DNA of 64,000 nucleotides, from the NCBI GenBank assembly GCA_013396655.1, contig WBMV01006674.1, forward strand, positions 248,224 to 312,223, read 5' to 3'. Numbering within the stretch: position 1 is the first letter of the stretch; every line of letters begins with the position of its first letter. Shown here in pieces: positions 28,620-42,435 of the stretch. Source of the stretch: Campylorhamphus procurvoides (taxonomy: Eukaryota; Chordata; Aves; Passeriformes; Dendrocolaptidae). Under the pieces are notes generated by a model, which made no database searches, was not told the origin of the DNA, and worked only from the letters and a program-made list of their open reading frames with translations. A program made the position numbers and the translations under genes.

Positions 28620-30872
28620 CTGGTGAGAGGAGTGAGATTTTATTTCCTGGACAGTCCCAGTGTTATAGGGGTCAGTGATCAGGAGGCTGAAGTCATGGTA
28701 TGGAATAAGCAGTTCCTTTGATAGAAAAAAAAAATCAAGCCAAATGAAAAGAAAAAAAAATCCTTCCCATTCTTGTTGGTGTTAAAAGAGATCAGAGTAT
28801 ATTGTTATGCTCCAACCATGTTGTAGCCTCCAGGGCAGGCTCTTTGAAGTCTCAAAAGCTGCCAAACTCTTGTGCAGTCACATGAAAAAATATCAACAAA
28901 GTTAAAAGTTGACTAGTGGACCATGAGCTTAGGAAACAAGATTAAGGAATTTTAGGTTCAACAAATGAGCTGTCTTACAGCCAGTGTGATCCATGAGGGA
29001 ATAAATGTTTTTGCCTTCATGTTTATGAAATACAAATGGTGCTTTTCCTACAAGGATCTGGATACACACACCTTCTGCCTGGCTGTTACTATTTCATGTG
29101 TGTATTCCAGAGAGCTGTGGCCTGTCATTTAAGCCTTGCCCTGTATTTGTATTATACTGCTTTTGTGTGTCTAGGCAAGTTTGGCGTTTTTAGAGTCCTT
29201 ATGTATTCAGCTGAAATCTGAGTAAAGCCCTCTGGGACTTATTTATGGGTTTGGTTTGGTGTTCTGTCATTGTTCTGTGTGTGTTTGTTTAGCTGTATGA
29301 AATGGAAAACTCTTCGTTTACTTTCTGACAGGGGATTAGTTTCATCTAGAGTAGAGGAATACTTTGAATGAGCTTCTGCTGCTAACAGTGATGAGGATCC
29401 TAAGCTCCAAGTCCTTAAACCTTTTATGTGAAGGGATCAGTGGGGGATCTTTAAGTTGACTAAACTGATGGAGATTACTGTACTGAACAACCTGCAGATA
29501 GCTGAAAAGGTTAGACATATGTTGCAGGCAAATGTACTTCAGCAGAATAATTGGAAAGCAATGCAGTGTCAAAGAGTTATACAATATGATGAAGAAAATT
29601 ATAGCAAAACTCACATAGGACTTTTGCATAAAATTTTATCTGGAATTTAATGTGCTAAGTATCACGTAGCTATTATGTATGATAAATAACATTTTTGCTA
29701 ATTTCCATGGAATGCCACTGTTTAATTATAAATAATATAAAGATGTAACCCATCAGAGGAATGGATTTAGCTGTAATTAAAAAAAAAACCAAAGAAATTC
29801 TGCTGAATTGTCTAGGTACCTAAAATAAATATCAAGATAATGTTATGTGTTCATATAGTGAAACCAATCTCTGATTCAAGAAAGATTGTTATTGTAGAAT
29901 CCTAATTTTGTAGTACATTCCTGTGGAACTTACTGTGATCAGGTACTACTGCAGGACTGACTTAGCTGCTAGTGATGTTTTATTCAGACTTTAAAGTAGA
30001 ATGGCAAAAGGAAATTTTTCATAATGAAAAAGGTTAATAAAGAAAAGGTACCTCTAAAGGCCTTTAAAAATTGTAATCTACTCCTGGCCATACATTACAA
30101 ATTTGCTTAAACCCTACTAAGCTTATTTTTTTTTCCTTCATAGAATGCAAAATATATACTGGAAAGTTTTTATTGTATTTTAAGAAGATGAAATGGGTTT
30201 TGCTCTATACCATCAGGAATCCCAGAACTACTGGGACACTCATGTTGGCATATAGATTTACAGGCAGGGGAAACCCAAGGCTGCCCTCTAATGGCACCTT
30301 CTCCAGTAATCCAGTGTAGAACAGCTCACCAAAACTACGCTGTAGCATGGACTAGCTAACGCTACCTGGTAATTACCGTACTGCAGGTTACACAAACCAC
30401 TTGCAGTAATTATAGTTCTTATTTCTACAGAACACCTGTATATATTTTTCCTCAAATAAAGAAACTGTTGTAAATATCTGTGGCATTTTCAGTGTCATAG
30501 AATTCGCAGAGGGGAGAATGGTTTTCACTCTTCATAAATGGCTTTTGTGTGAAAAATCAAAGAAAACGACAACAGTACCTAATTTATGAAGCAGTAGGCT
30601 CTGCTCTTTGCTGAAATGAATTCCATTTTGTTAGGGCACCTCAATTAGAGATTATTAGGAGAGTGATTATGACTGTGCTTTTTTTATATGTCCTGATGTA
30701 TGCTAGATATGTTCACTTCTATTAAATTGGATATCACTCCAAATAAAGGAAAGAACATATTCTGGCAGGACTCCAGGCAAGCTACTGCCAATTGGTACAC
30801 ACCTGTCTGTGGGGTGTGAGCTTTACAAGGGTCCAGAAAGCAAAAGAGAACCTAATTTACTGTAACTCTGCC

Positions 30873-31031
30873 GGGGTTTGTTTTGGTTTTCTGTGGGGTT
30901 TTTTTGTTGTTGTTTTGGGGGGTTTGTTGTTGTTTGGGGGGGATGTTTTGGTTTTGGGTTTTTTTTGTTGACGGTGGTGTTTTGGGGTTTTGGGTTAGGA
31001 TTTGTTTGGTTTGGTTTGGTTGCTTGCTTTT
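30873..31031 (+). repeat. G/T-rich low-complexity tract
   Basis: About 160 bases are almost free of A and C on the + strand, built from runs such as GGGGTTTTTTTG, TTGGGGGG and TTTGGTTTGG. It contains five or more runs of three or more G separated by T-rich loops, so the + strand could form G-quadruplexes, though the loops are mostly long. Long frames on both strands here are by-products of the base bias and code nothing. Similar but shorter tracts occur at 32815-32838, and with A/C on + at 2160, 12012 and 19381. Confidence 0.9.
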
Positions 31032-34000
31032 TGGAGCTTCTTTTGATCCTTCTGGGAAACAAATGCCCCTGAAATATGAAATAAGAGGGCTGTGTTTTCT
31101 TTCAAAATGAACAAAACAGTCTTATTTTGCATTGTTGCTCAAAATAAATAAAAGGGGGAGGAATTGGTGAGATGGGATTACACAGAGCATTCTCATTGCT
31201 TTTGAGTACTTAAATAATGTATTTTATACACACTTTTTTTAGGCCCTGTTGTTTGAGAGGTAATTTCTGCTAGTAGAATATACACAAACAAACATATACC
31301 TGTGCTTTTAAATGTCTCTGTCTTTGCAGAGTACATTCATTTGATCAAATATGACTTCTAAAAGAATCACAGTGATGCTGGCCAATAACACAGGCTTTTT
31401 TACTTTGTAGACCTTTCAGTGTTACCTAAGAAAATTTTCAAGTGTATTACTCTCATCAAAGCCATCTGTTGGTCTGGAGGAGACATGCTAGATTGAGCCC
31501 AAGCTGAGACTTGGGAGCAGATGTAGAATGTCTCATTCTCCCCCAGAGAATTGGCAGTATTTCTAATTAAAAGCTGCACTAGCATTTAGTTAATTCACCT
31601 TTTCATTCTTCCAGAGGAACAAGGGGCACACAGTAATGGAGTGGTAAGAGCTGTGTTTGTGCTTATGCCTGCTGCAGAAGCAGAAAGATGACACAAAGTG
31701 TATAGCTCAGAAACAGAGAGCCTTTCATGAGTAACCCTATAATTTTGTAGGTTTAGGAGAACCTTTCCTATAAGTCCTTAATCCTTTGTGGGATTTTTGT
31801 GCTTTTTCCATGAAGCATCAGAGAGATTGTAAACCTTGTAATTATTAGAAGAGAGAAAACTGCAAACTCCCTAAGCTCATAATCATGATCTGTGAGTAAT
31901 TCCCAAAACTCTACCTGTGTGAGGATATGACCTAAGTGTTGCAGACAGGAGCATAGGTAGAAGGTAGATAGATACATAGATAAGAAAGTAGAGTGTTGAA
32001 AGGCAAAATTATTTCAAAGGATGCTTCACTGTACAACCTTCTTTCAAACTAATATTTCTCTTAAAGGAGAAGCTATATAAATTTCTAATTTATGTTGCAC
32101 CAGTTGGACACACAGGGTAATAGAACTTAAGAAGAAACTTTCAATTACGTTTAAAAATTATTTTATTATGTTAGATTAAAAATAAAGAAAGAATTTACTG
32201 AAACAAGGGTGCAATAGTGAGAACTTTGCAAGATCGTAAGCTGAACTTTATCATTGGTAAAGTAGTTTTACAAAAATATTGCCAAAATAGGGGCTACTTC
32301 TGAGTTCATGGAGGCACAGTCTGGCCATTAATCTGTCAAGGGCACTAGAACTGAGAAGAGAAATTTTAGAACTTATTACAAAAATTTTCTGTCTGTGAAA
32401 ATTAGGTACCAAGTTGATGGAAGTTTGATTTCTAGAGATACTAGACAACTGTAAGCATCTCCAGTTTTGGTGGTGGTGGAGTTTAGATTTGATTCATTCA
32501 ATGTTTCATGTTGATAATGTTTCATTGAGATAGCAGGAAAGTATTTATACTGCTTATGCTGGGTGTTTAAGATAGCTTTCCTGATCAGGGAGACACTCCT
32601 CCACAAGACCGTACTCATGAGTTCCCCCAACCTCAGGCAGCGATTATGTAGACCCCTAACCTGACAATACCAACTGCCTGCTGTCCATAGGGCCCTCATG
32701 GACCCATGTTCTTTCATTACTAGATTGTGGCCTCGAGATTCTGTCCTCCTCTGTGCATTGCCAGGACATTTGCTGGATGATTTAAATCACTCCCAGCACA
32801 GTTGTGGCTTCTTGTTTTTTTGGTTGGTTGGGGGTTTTTTTCTCTGAAAACTTCTGGTGTTATTAGGTTATAAGATCTCACAGAGGAGGCAAGCATCCTG
32901 CAGACATTAGCATATGAAAATGGGACCTACCCTTTCAGAGGCTGTAAACTCTTAAGTCAGCTTGTTATGTCTCCTGAAAGTGTACTCCAAATCATTCTGG
33001 CAGAATTTCACTCTGCCTACCCTCTGCTGGGGATGTTGCTGAGGCTGTTTGGCTTCCAATCTCCATGCCTTAGTTAGCATTAGTATTCCTACCGCCTCCC
33101 TCCAAAAAATCAACGAACAAGTTGTTTTGATTTTCTCGTTGACAGTCCCGCACTCTGTCTCTCTCTGAAGTTGATAACCTCTTTCTAATCTACTTAAAGT
33201 CTTGAACTGCTAAACTTGTGTAATTTATCATGTCATTGTAGCTGTCCTCTGGGATGCTGTACAGGAATTTTGATTATTTTAATCATACCATTTTAATAGC
33301 CTTTATGAATGATACTCTTTAAAACTGAAAAATAATTGCAGAGCATAATTTACATTTAGAGAAAACACACAGGTCATAATAGTGAATGAATAATAGATTT
33401 ACTTGACCTGAAGCTCTTTCAGTGATGGTACGCTGATACTGACAGTTTCTAATATGTTTTATACTCTTCTCAGAGCAGTGGGTTTTGAGGGTTTTGGGAT
33501 TGGGAACTTTTTTTCAATGCCAAGCCTGCCTAGAAGGCAAAGTTTAAAAGAGAAGACTCTCTGAGATACCTCCCTGTAAAATAATGAAATTATCTCCTTG
33601 CCTACTGCAGACCCACAGGTATGCAATTAATACAGTATAACTATCCTGTTGGTCTTCCCCATACATGAGCTAATTTATTTGTTCCTGTCTGTTTATCAGT
33701 ATTTTCTCATAGAAGATGCTCAGACTTTTCTAGTTTGCAACTTAACTTGAATAGATATATTTTAATATCAAGCCAAATCATGAATGCTGCCTCCTATATT
33801 AAAAATGTAATTGGAAATTGGCAGTCATAGGAAAAAAAGTCTTAAGAAAAACTTCCTGTAACAAAATACTGTGCTTTTTGGTTGACAGTCTATATGTAAT
33901 AAAAGAAAATCACTAACATCTCTTCCCAAATCAAAACAGACACTCCATAATTATCTCTTCCTAATATCTCAAATCTGCATATGTATACATGGTTTTGGTT

Positions 34001-37000
34001 ATTGCACCTTATAAAGCCTGGAGGGCCTGTATTCTCATTTTCAGTATTTAAAAACTAGATTATTCTAATACTTGTTTAGCCTGCTAGGAGTCAGTTACAT
34101 TTACGTATAGAAACTAATCAATTATTCATAACTATGACTTATGCCTAAAGTACTGTAAATATTGGTTATGGTGATACTTCAGGGACACATGGAAATGTTC
34201 AATTAATCCAAGCAATATTTTAAATGTCAAAATAAGAACTAATTTTTTAATCTGAATTTTTTTTATTGTACGAACACATAGAATGAACTTTTTTGGTGCA
34301 TTTCTCTAAAATTGGTTTTGGAATAATTGATTCCACTGCAGTGGCTTTAAGGGAAACTTATAATTGATAAGCACAAAGTCAGATTGCATTTTCTTTTGCA
34401 AAATAAATATATGGAGTATTTATACGGTTACATAATAATCTGACCCTCTTAAAAAATTATTCTGAGGTAAGGACACAGCTCTAAGAGATTTGTACAGTTA
34501 AATTTTACGTCAAATTATATTTCAGGAGAAAGCTGAGGGGCAGATATTTCTCTGCCCATCACTTCATAGAAGTGATCATTTTGTTGCTTGTTTTCTGTAT
34601 GCCATGAGAGTGTCTCTCAGAGATGGAGTGTGCTCACTGTACCTGCATAGCACATTAGCACAGTTGTACTAAGCTACTGTTACTCAAAGACTGCCTTAGA
34701 GATACTGTGTAGTCACAATGCAAGCTGCTCTCCAGCAACCTTCTTTGTATTTCAAAGTCATATTATTTTTTGACTTAAAAAAAAAAAAAGCTTATTTGTC
34801 TCTGAAAAATCTGACCTGGTGCAACTGGGTTAAAATAAAAACTAACTTTTTTATATACTAACTAAATTGACTTACTTGATGAAGTGACACTCTTGTAAAT
34901 CCTGCTCTAGAACAGTGCAGTGTTTCTATGCTAAGCGACTAGTGTTCAGTTTTCATTACTCTCATTCTATTTTCTCCTAATATGAAATTATATTTGGGTT
35001 TTCAGTTCTTAATCATTAGATATAGCCTCCTTTCCTGGTAACATCCGCCACTCCTGCCCCTAAGCGTCTTCGTAGTCTGAAGTTGTATTTTTTTGATGTG
35101 TTGGTAAAATTAGCTGGAAGAAAGTAGGTATTGCTGTAGATTAACTGTCAAGACAATGTCTTGATGCTATCATATAGTTAAAGATTAGGCTAATAATTCT
35201 GACATTTCCAGTGCTGCAGTGTCTGTAACATTAATACGTTATTGGCCTTGCTATTAATTCCATATGCTGTAATAAGAAAACAATAGGTAGGAACAGGTGT
35301 GTGTGAAGTTAAAATAGCATACGAAAGCAAATAAATGTTTGGGGGTTTTTTAATTAATATTTTTTCAGTAGTATTTTATTTGTGGATAGAGTGAGAACAA
35401 ACTAAAGATGGACAGTACTTCTTCATAGAAAGCCTGAGGTAGATTGTAGTCATTATTAAGTTTAATAGGCATAGTTTGGCCATTGTTTTCTTATGTCATT
35501 GTTACCACCTTGTTCAAACCTACCAGAATGAAAATTTATTTAGATTACAGTAGTGACTCTGGCTGCATATAGTGATGTGAGAGGACTTGGCTACTAAGAC
35601 TAAGCTAGACCAGTAGACCATAAGAACATTAATAGGTCTGTTATGACATTTTTCCCATTAGAGTGGTGTTGTCTATATTTATAGATTATATCTCCCAAGT
35701 GGATATATCTGTTTCAAGACAGATGGGAGAGTGGGCACTCTGTACCGGGTGTAGAGAGGCAGGCATTAAGCAGCCACAACTTGGCTCCAGTGTTATTTGC
35801 ATATCTCGCCTCCTCTTAGAAGTCACCTTTGTTAACCACATATTTACAGTTGCTAGCTTTTTTTTGCTTTCTGCTTGGGAGGTGGAAATAGCACCGTTGC
35901 AAGTCTAAGTAGCAGCATGTGCATGCTTTAAATTAAGTACTCTCTCTCCAAGCTTCACATCCATGTACTTGATCAGGTAGCCTAAAAAATGTTCTGCTAA
36001 ATCCACCATTGCTCAGGAAGCAAGTAAACTGTGCTTAGGGAAGGGGTATGTGTATGGATTCACAGTGCATACATTAAGTCAATGTTTCATCCTATTTCAC
36101 TTGAAGTATTTGTTTTACTGTGAGAAAAACTTCTGAGTACTAGCTGTGTCCTTGGACACAGTCGTGGATACTGTAATAGTGGTAAAATTTCTCCCTTAAC
36201 ACGTTTCTTAAATGACGCATCTCAAAATTTCCTGCCCAAATACATCCTATTTCCCACACAGCATATACTTAAGGCTAAATTTAGGAAATTGATGTTCAGT
36301 ATAACTACCAGCTTTGCTATAGTATATTTGAGTGTCATCTGCTGCAAGTTGCCTCTTCTAAACACAATGTAGGAACATGTTTAGAACTTGAGCTGTCTGA
36401 GTGCCCCTGAGGAATACAGGTGCCAACCTCTTTTGTAAGGAAAAAGTTGGTTTAGTTTTAATAATCACAAACAGTGCTTTAAATTATAATGGTGTTTGCA
36501 GAAAGCAAGAAGTAATAACTAAGAGGGCAGGAATGGTTCCAATAATCCAGATATGTCCTAAATTCCATGGGAAGAGCTTTGCCAATCGTATTCCTGAACC
36601 TCATCACTGTCAGTAGCAAATTGTGGTTTCAGTCAAAGTATTTCTTTGATAAGGGAGCCGGAGCATAAATCATCTTCATTCTGAAATGGGCTTTAGCTGG
36701 TCTTGTGGTACAGTGAAAGTCAAGGACAGATTAAAAAACTTTGTGATTTTTTTTTGGAAGCTTTTTCATGCATTTCTGCATCCCAGTTTAAATATCATGT
36801 GCTGGTTGCATTGTTCTAGTTAATAGAACCTTTCTGGGATGAGGCACTTGCTCTTGAATAAAGTTGTTTTTCCTCTTACCAAAGAAAATCTTAATAGCTA
36901 GAAGCAGGTAAAAAACTACCTTAGGAGTTCGTCTACAACAGTAAAAAGGGCAGTGGTGCTAAGGAAGCAAACAGCAGATGTGAAAAATTAATAAAATAAC

Positions 37001-37069
37001 CAAGTGCTGATCTATAGCTCCTAATGATGCCTAAACACAGAATGATATGTGTTTACCTCCATCATATAT

Positions 37070-37089
37070 TGTTAACTAGCTAGTTAACA
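37070..37089. repeat. perfect 20-bp palindrome
   Basis: TGTTAACTAGCTAGTTAACA equals its own reverse complement and carries two GTTAAC half-sites around CTAG. It abuts the 29-bp tandem duplication that starts at 37092. It could be a dimeric protein-binding site of the homeodomain type, but nothing around it supports a specific factor. Confidence 0.85.
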
Positions 37090-37091
37090 CA

Positions 37092-37149
37092 CTAGCAAAC
37101 TTAGAACTGCTCTGACATTCCTAGTAAACTTAGAATTCCTCTGAGACTG
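37092..37149 (+). repeat. 29-bp tandem duplication, diverged
   Basis: Two adjacent 29-bp units, 37092-37120 and 37121-37149, share the frame CTAG(C/T)AAACTTAGAA followed by a CTCTGA motif and differ at a handful of positions. This is an old local duplication. Confidence 0.8.
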
Positions 37150-40117
37150 CAGAAAATTGACCATTTCTTCAGTCCAGCTTGAGGTGGCAAATTCTGGCCA
37201 ACTTAAATGATGATTGGAAAACCACAGAAATTTGATAATGAAAGCAATTACTGCATATTTAAATGCAGCAATAGAACTAAGAGCACCTTAGATGCATCAA
37301 AGAAGAACAGTGTTCTGCCCATTTTGTAATCCATGAGAGTTTTTGCTGTTGTAGGCTGACCTGGAATTGCAGAACAAGGAGAGTATAAGGCAAATAATAC
37401 TTGTGAAGAAAATTATATAACTTAAGATTTGTAATAGCAAAGTCCTTCTATCTTCACTGTTTATATACAACAGAGTTCCACAGACATCAACAGTATGCCC
37501 CAATGAATACTCCTCAAATAAAAGTAATTTATATCAAAAAGCCAAAATATTTAACTGTAATCTTCTATTAAATAAAATTTGCTTAGTCAATACTCTGTTG
37601 AACACTATTCTGTGATGGGTATTTTCTTTTTCTTTTCCTCTGTTGGTACTTCTAATTACCTGTATCTTCTTGTTGATAGAATGGCGTGCATCTAAAACCA
37701 ATTACTGATTTAAAGAATAACTTATGCTCTCAATGAAACAAGAGAAAACATTCAGTCTGAGAAGAAATTCTGCAAACAGTGCAAAAATGAGATTAGCTAA
37801 TTTTTCACCATTCTTTCCTCCAGTTCTCCAAATTATTAGTTTCAAGGATCTTCCACATGGAGGTGGGAGCAAGAAATGTACAGTACAGCGCCCTCGAGAT
37901 AAAATATTATGGCCAAATTAATGCAGAGGCAATAGTGGAATTCTAGAAATAGACTCAGCCTTATAATTAATGCCCTGTTACCATCATAAATTACTAACTA
38001 TGTTGTAAGGCACCTGATATGGTGAGATCAAGAGATTAGGCCAACAGCTTTGTATGTTAAAAACACAGAAATTGCACTGAATGCTTTCACTTTTATAATT
38101 AGGGAGTATTACTGCATATGCCTGAAGGAGGAAGCTCTCACAAATATACACCTACATAAGCAAAAAAATAAAGGGAAATTCTTAATTTGTAGCTTGAGAA
38201 AATGAAAGGGACAATGAGAATCGAAATCATTAGCTAAATTTGGCCTCTTGTTCTCACAGTATTACAGTCATCTTATTTTTATATTATATATAAAATAATA
38301 TATAAGTTATACTTGAAAATAATCTTGAAGCATCTCTTGTCTGTAGAGGAGCTGAGTATAAACAGCAGGTTCACACTTCACTGGTCTGTCTCTTGCACAC
38401 ATTCTGAATGACACATATACACTTCAGGGACAACTATTTTTTCTCTGCTTTTCTCTCCTCTGTAGAATTCTAATATCAGCAGCACAGGTGCAATATGTTT
38501 CACCTGGCATATCTTTGCCATTAGCAGTGGCTCCATTCTGATTCTAAAATGTTAATTGCTCTTAGTGACCAAGATAAATACAAACATTTCCAGCCTTCAG
38601 ATTCTGATATCAACCAGCATGTAGTGGATTTGTCTATGCCTTTTAACTGGAGAATGGTTTTCATATTCGGATTACTCTTTTATTAATTTTAATAGTAATC
38701 TCAATATCTATTGTAGTACCTGTAGAAGTGATTTTTTTGTTACTTTTCTTAGTGTTTTTCAAAAGCATTGCAAAGAAAAAGCCCCAATACAGCATTTATT
38801 TTCAAGAGATTAGGATTTTTGAATACCTTTCATCATCTTTACTCTTTTATTGGCAAAATCATTCCTGAGAATTTGTTCTTTAAGCAGTTTTCATTAGAAA
38901 TGCTGGAGATACATCAAGCTGTAAAGGTTTGTAGCCCTCTACATGTGCATACTCTTTATAGTTTATTTGATATGACTGCTGTTGAGTATTTATGGGGTTT
39001 CACAAAAGATTTGAATTATTTTCAATAGTGTTCATAGTGGTGTTGATAGTTCCATGTTGTTAGACATCAGATATTCTAAAGAAATATTTAGAAAGAGTGC
39101 TATTGGAGAAGTTTCATTTTCAAACACAAAAATTGAAAAGCAGTCACCAACCTGAAAATCTTTTGTGTTTATTTTCAATCTGCATGCTGTTTTACTAGAA
39201 TACCTGAAATAGAACTGACTATGAAGCTTGTTTCTTATTTTGATGCTTTGATGCTATCTGCATTAATCCCCAAATAAAAACAGATCAGAAGTTAAACTAC
39301 AGAAATATTTTCCTTGGGAATTCCTGTAACTGTATTCCTATTTACTTACTTATTTCTGTGTTTAAATTAAATAGATATAAAACTGCATTCATTAGTAGCT
39401 TATCCCTTCAAATCTGATGGAATTGAAAGACTTAAATTGTTACAAAGGAGAATGGCTCGGAAATAAATTGTTATTATATACAAAATCTAAATCTATGTCA
39501 TTTTGTTCTAAATATAAGAGGGTTAAGTAGGCTGCCAGTAGCAATTTTCAATTAAAAATGGCTTATATGTCATAGTTCTGCTATTAAAATCTGCTGTTTG
39601 ATTTAATTCCACAATAAAATTGTTCAGTTAAAAATTCTTGTAACAGCATATGGACAGGTTTTTATGTTAGTCAAGCAGATGCACACAGGATTCTAATATG
39701 TACTTTGAACAATATAAAGACTTAACCTATATTAACAGCTGGGATTTGCACGAGGGTTTATTCAGTGAGGTATTAGTGGCCACTATCATACACATGCAGG
39801 TTTTTTTGTGGGTATATTTAAATAAGAAAAACTCAAATCAGCACAATTAAGATTATGTCATAAATATTTTTTATTTCAATTTTTATATGTAAGTGTACAC
39901 TTATATATGTGTACATGTATATAAAACCCTAAATCAAACACAGGCTGTGAACAAGTAGTATGAGTGCTTTCTGACTAATTCAGCACACTGCCAGCTGTCA
40001 AAAACTCTTTAGTCTGGAGTATGTTTCCCAGAACCTCACTAGAAAAAAATCTAAATAATGAATGCTGTAGTTTTTAAAAATGGCTGAGATGCCTAAACAT
40101 CTTATAGCATAATGTTG

Positions 40118-40154
40118 TCAAACTATGGTATATGTCAAACTATGGTATATGTCA
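40118..40154 (+). repeat. 17-bp tandem duplication
   Basis: TCAAACTATGGTATATG occurs at 40118-40134 and again, identically, at 40135-40151. A partial third unit (TCAAA) follows. The exact identity points to recent replication slippage. Confidence 0.9.
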
Positions 40155-42243
40155 AATGAGTATTCAGTTATGATGTGCTATATGTTGCACACAAAGTGGA
40201 TGTAGTAGAGGTGTAAGATATATAACAAAGTGGATATTTTTATTCATGTTTTTGAGAATCAAGAAGCACTCCTAGAACCATTGCCTTTCCCAGTGTTTAT
40301 TTGTTGGGTTTTTTTTTTAAATTTCATAAAAATCATTTTTGCTGTGAAGTAAAATTGCATAATCCAGTCTATATTTTCAGGTTTGACCTAACTGTGCAAG
40401 GGCTGCAGTTCAATACATTTTGATTTTCAGGGTCAGAAACTCTTATTTCCAAGTTGAACACGTATAAAAAGAACTCTTCCTCTTTTTGTGCATGTCCAGA
40501 CTAATTTTTCAGCCCTGCAGTTGTTTAACTCCTGCAGAAAGGCAGAAGTGAAGCTCTCTAAAATGGGTGGCTGGCCAGCAGTAATGAGCCCTGTTCAGAA
40601 ATGCTGCCTGCTGCTCTGCTTCTACCTCATGATTTTACAGATCCCTAATCCCTGGGATCCTTCTTAACCCCTCCCTGCCATCTTTCGTTTTTAAGGTTTG
40701 ATTATAAGGTTATTCCTCATGTAAAGACCTTGAACTAACTATAATATTTGCAAACAACTTTTTTATACTTTCATCATTGTGACCTACAACATTTGTTCTC
40801 TTCAGAAAGATCACATCTGTTGTTAACATCGGAACTGTTTGGGTCTCTAAAGTGTATACTTTCTTCAGTATTGGTGATACCACTGAGAAAGTCTAATTAA
40901 GCATGAGGTCCCATTGATCCAGGCAGGATGTAAAAGTAGTCATGGCTACAAAGAGTGCATGGTGTAACAAGTTGACGCCTGAAAATGAGGGAAGGTGGAA
41001 ACAGAGGTGGAAAAGCAGAAGAGAATACATTAATGTGTGAGACATGTAATGACTGTTGTCCTTGGAAAAACTCGTTGAAACTTCCAGGTTTATAAGGCAT
41101 TTTACATGTTTTACAATTGAGTTTATCAACAGTGGATGTTTCTTGCTTCTAGAACTATGATTTGTACTCTAAAATCTCAACACTCAAAAGTAATTGATGA
41201 AAGACAAAATTCTATTAGACAGCAGTGATAGAAGCATATAGTTCAGAAGATAAAGAATAATGAAAGACTTAAGTATTCAAAACCATAATAAAACATGAGC
41301 TGGTGAAGATATAACACTTCATTCCCATCCAGCAAATATCACTCTATCTTGCTTTCAAAGTGTAAGTAGATCTTTCAATGCCAGTCCTTTCATACTGTGT
41401 CAGGAAGTGACATGAAAGAAAGTACACATATGAATTTTTGGATATCACAAAGGGATGACAAAAATAATTTTTTTTGAGTTCACTTGTAAGAAAGTGAATG
41501 TGGTTTCAGAATGCTGATGCACCAAGTACAGCACAGTATCCTTGTGTGTTCAGAAACTTACCAATCCAAATGTAGCGTGGATTTTTTTTTTATCATCACC
41601 TCATGCTTTGCAAGTTTTGGAGGCCTATAAATGAGTAGTGTATTAATTCCACAGAAGGATATATATTGGTTACAATTCTTGGGGTGACAGCCTCACCTCT
41701 CTCTTAAAAATAATGAGGTCAGATGACAGTAGTGCTGATTGTTCTGACAACAAGGTACTTGTCTATTAAATAATCTCAAGCACTAAAAGACTATGAAATC
41801 AACGATTTGGAAGGTATCTGTTAACAGATTTTCCTCAGCATCTGTGGAGTAGCAGCACTGAATATATTTATTCTATCTCCATTTAGTGGCAATAATGTGT
41901 TGAGCCTAAGTTTGCATTTCTGATTGCTTAAAAGGTTAAGGGTTTTTCTTTTAATCACCAATGTATTACAGATAGTTAATAAAGCTCTATTTTGGAAATT
42001 TTGGAGAAAGGGTTAAGTATTTTTTAGTCTGAAGTTCCCTTAAAATTATGCCTAATTATTGAAAGATTTTAAGAACATATCTTGTAATTTATGTCACCCT
42101 GGAGCTGGAAGTCAAGTTTCAGAACACATTTATAACAGTAATCTGAAATCATACAAATCAAGAAATAAACATTGCAGTTTGTCTGTATGCAGTTTTGTCT
42201 ATATGATTGCAAATAGGTAAAAAACTCAAGCAGGAGCTCTTAC

Positions 42244-42435
42244 AATTCAGATGTTCTTTCACAGTTTTCCAGAAGTTAGCAAGAGTTTTTTGTTTCACTT
42301 CTTCAGAACTGATGAACTTGCTTCTGCTGATCTTGAAAGTGAAAAATGAGTGAGCTTCATTCATGTTTTTCCATTTATTTTCCATTTCTATTGATATCAC
42401 ACAAAAATCTGTTAGACTGGGTTGTTCTTTGGTTT
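42244..42435 (-). CDS. weak candidate internal exon, minus strand
   Basis: On the minus strand an AG at 42436-42437, preceded by a distant T-rich run (TTCCTTTTTATATG), leads into 192 open bases that end at CTGAATT plus the donor GTAAGA. Both boundaries are phase 1, so the block is symmetric. The peptide is lysine- and glutamate-rich and contains FISSEEVKQKTLANFWKTV. The acceptor is only fair, and such composition is easy to obtain in AT-rich DNA. Phase 1 does not match the phase 0 end of the next upstream candidate (43733-43885), so the two cannot be joined directly. Confidence 0.2.

Larger units (their letters stand above)
28620..42243. other. unannotated intronic stretch
   Basis: No gene or transposon was recognised. 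It contains a G/T-rich tract (30873-31031), a 20-bp palindrome and a 29-bp tandem duplication (37070-37149), and a 17-bp tandem duplication (40118-40154), each listed separately. Minus-strand frames at 31400-31585 and 32376-32717 were examined. The first ends at a usable GTAACA donor but has a weak acceptor, and the second has no consensus donor in frame. Confidence 0.55.

Noticed and set aside
30823..31110. Overlapping frames with Phe/Gly/Val-rich or Asn/Pro/Lys-rich translation
   Set aside because: They are by-products of the G/T-rich tract. No start context, splice sites or known domain.
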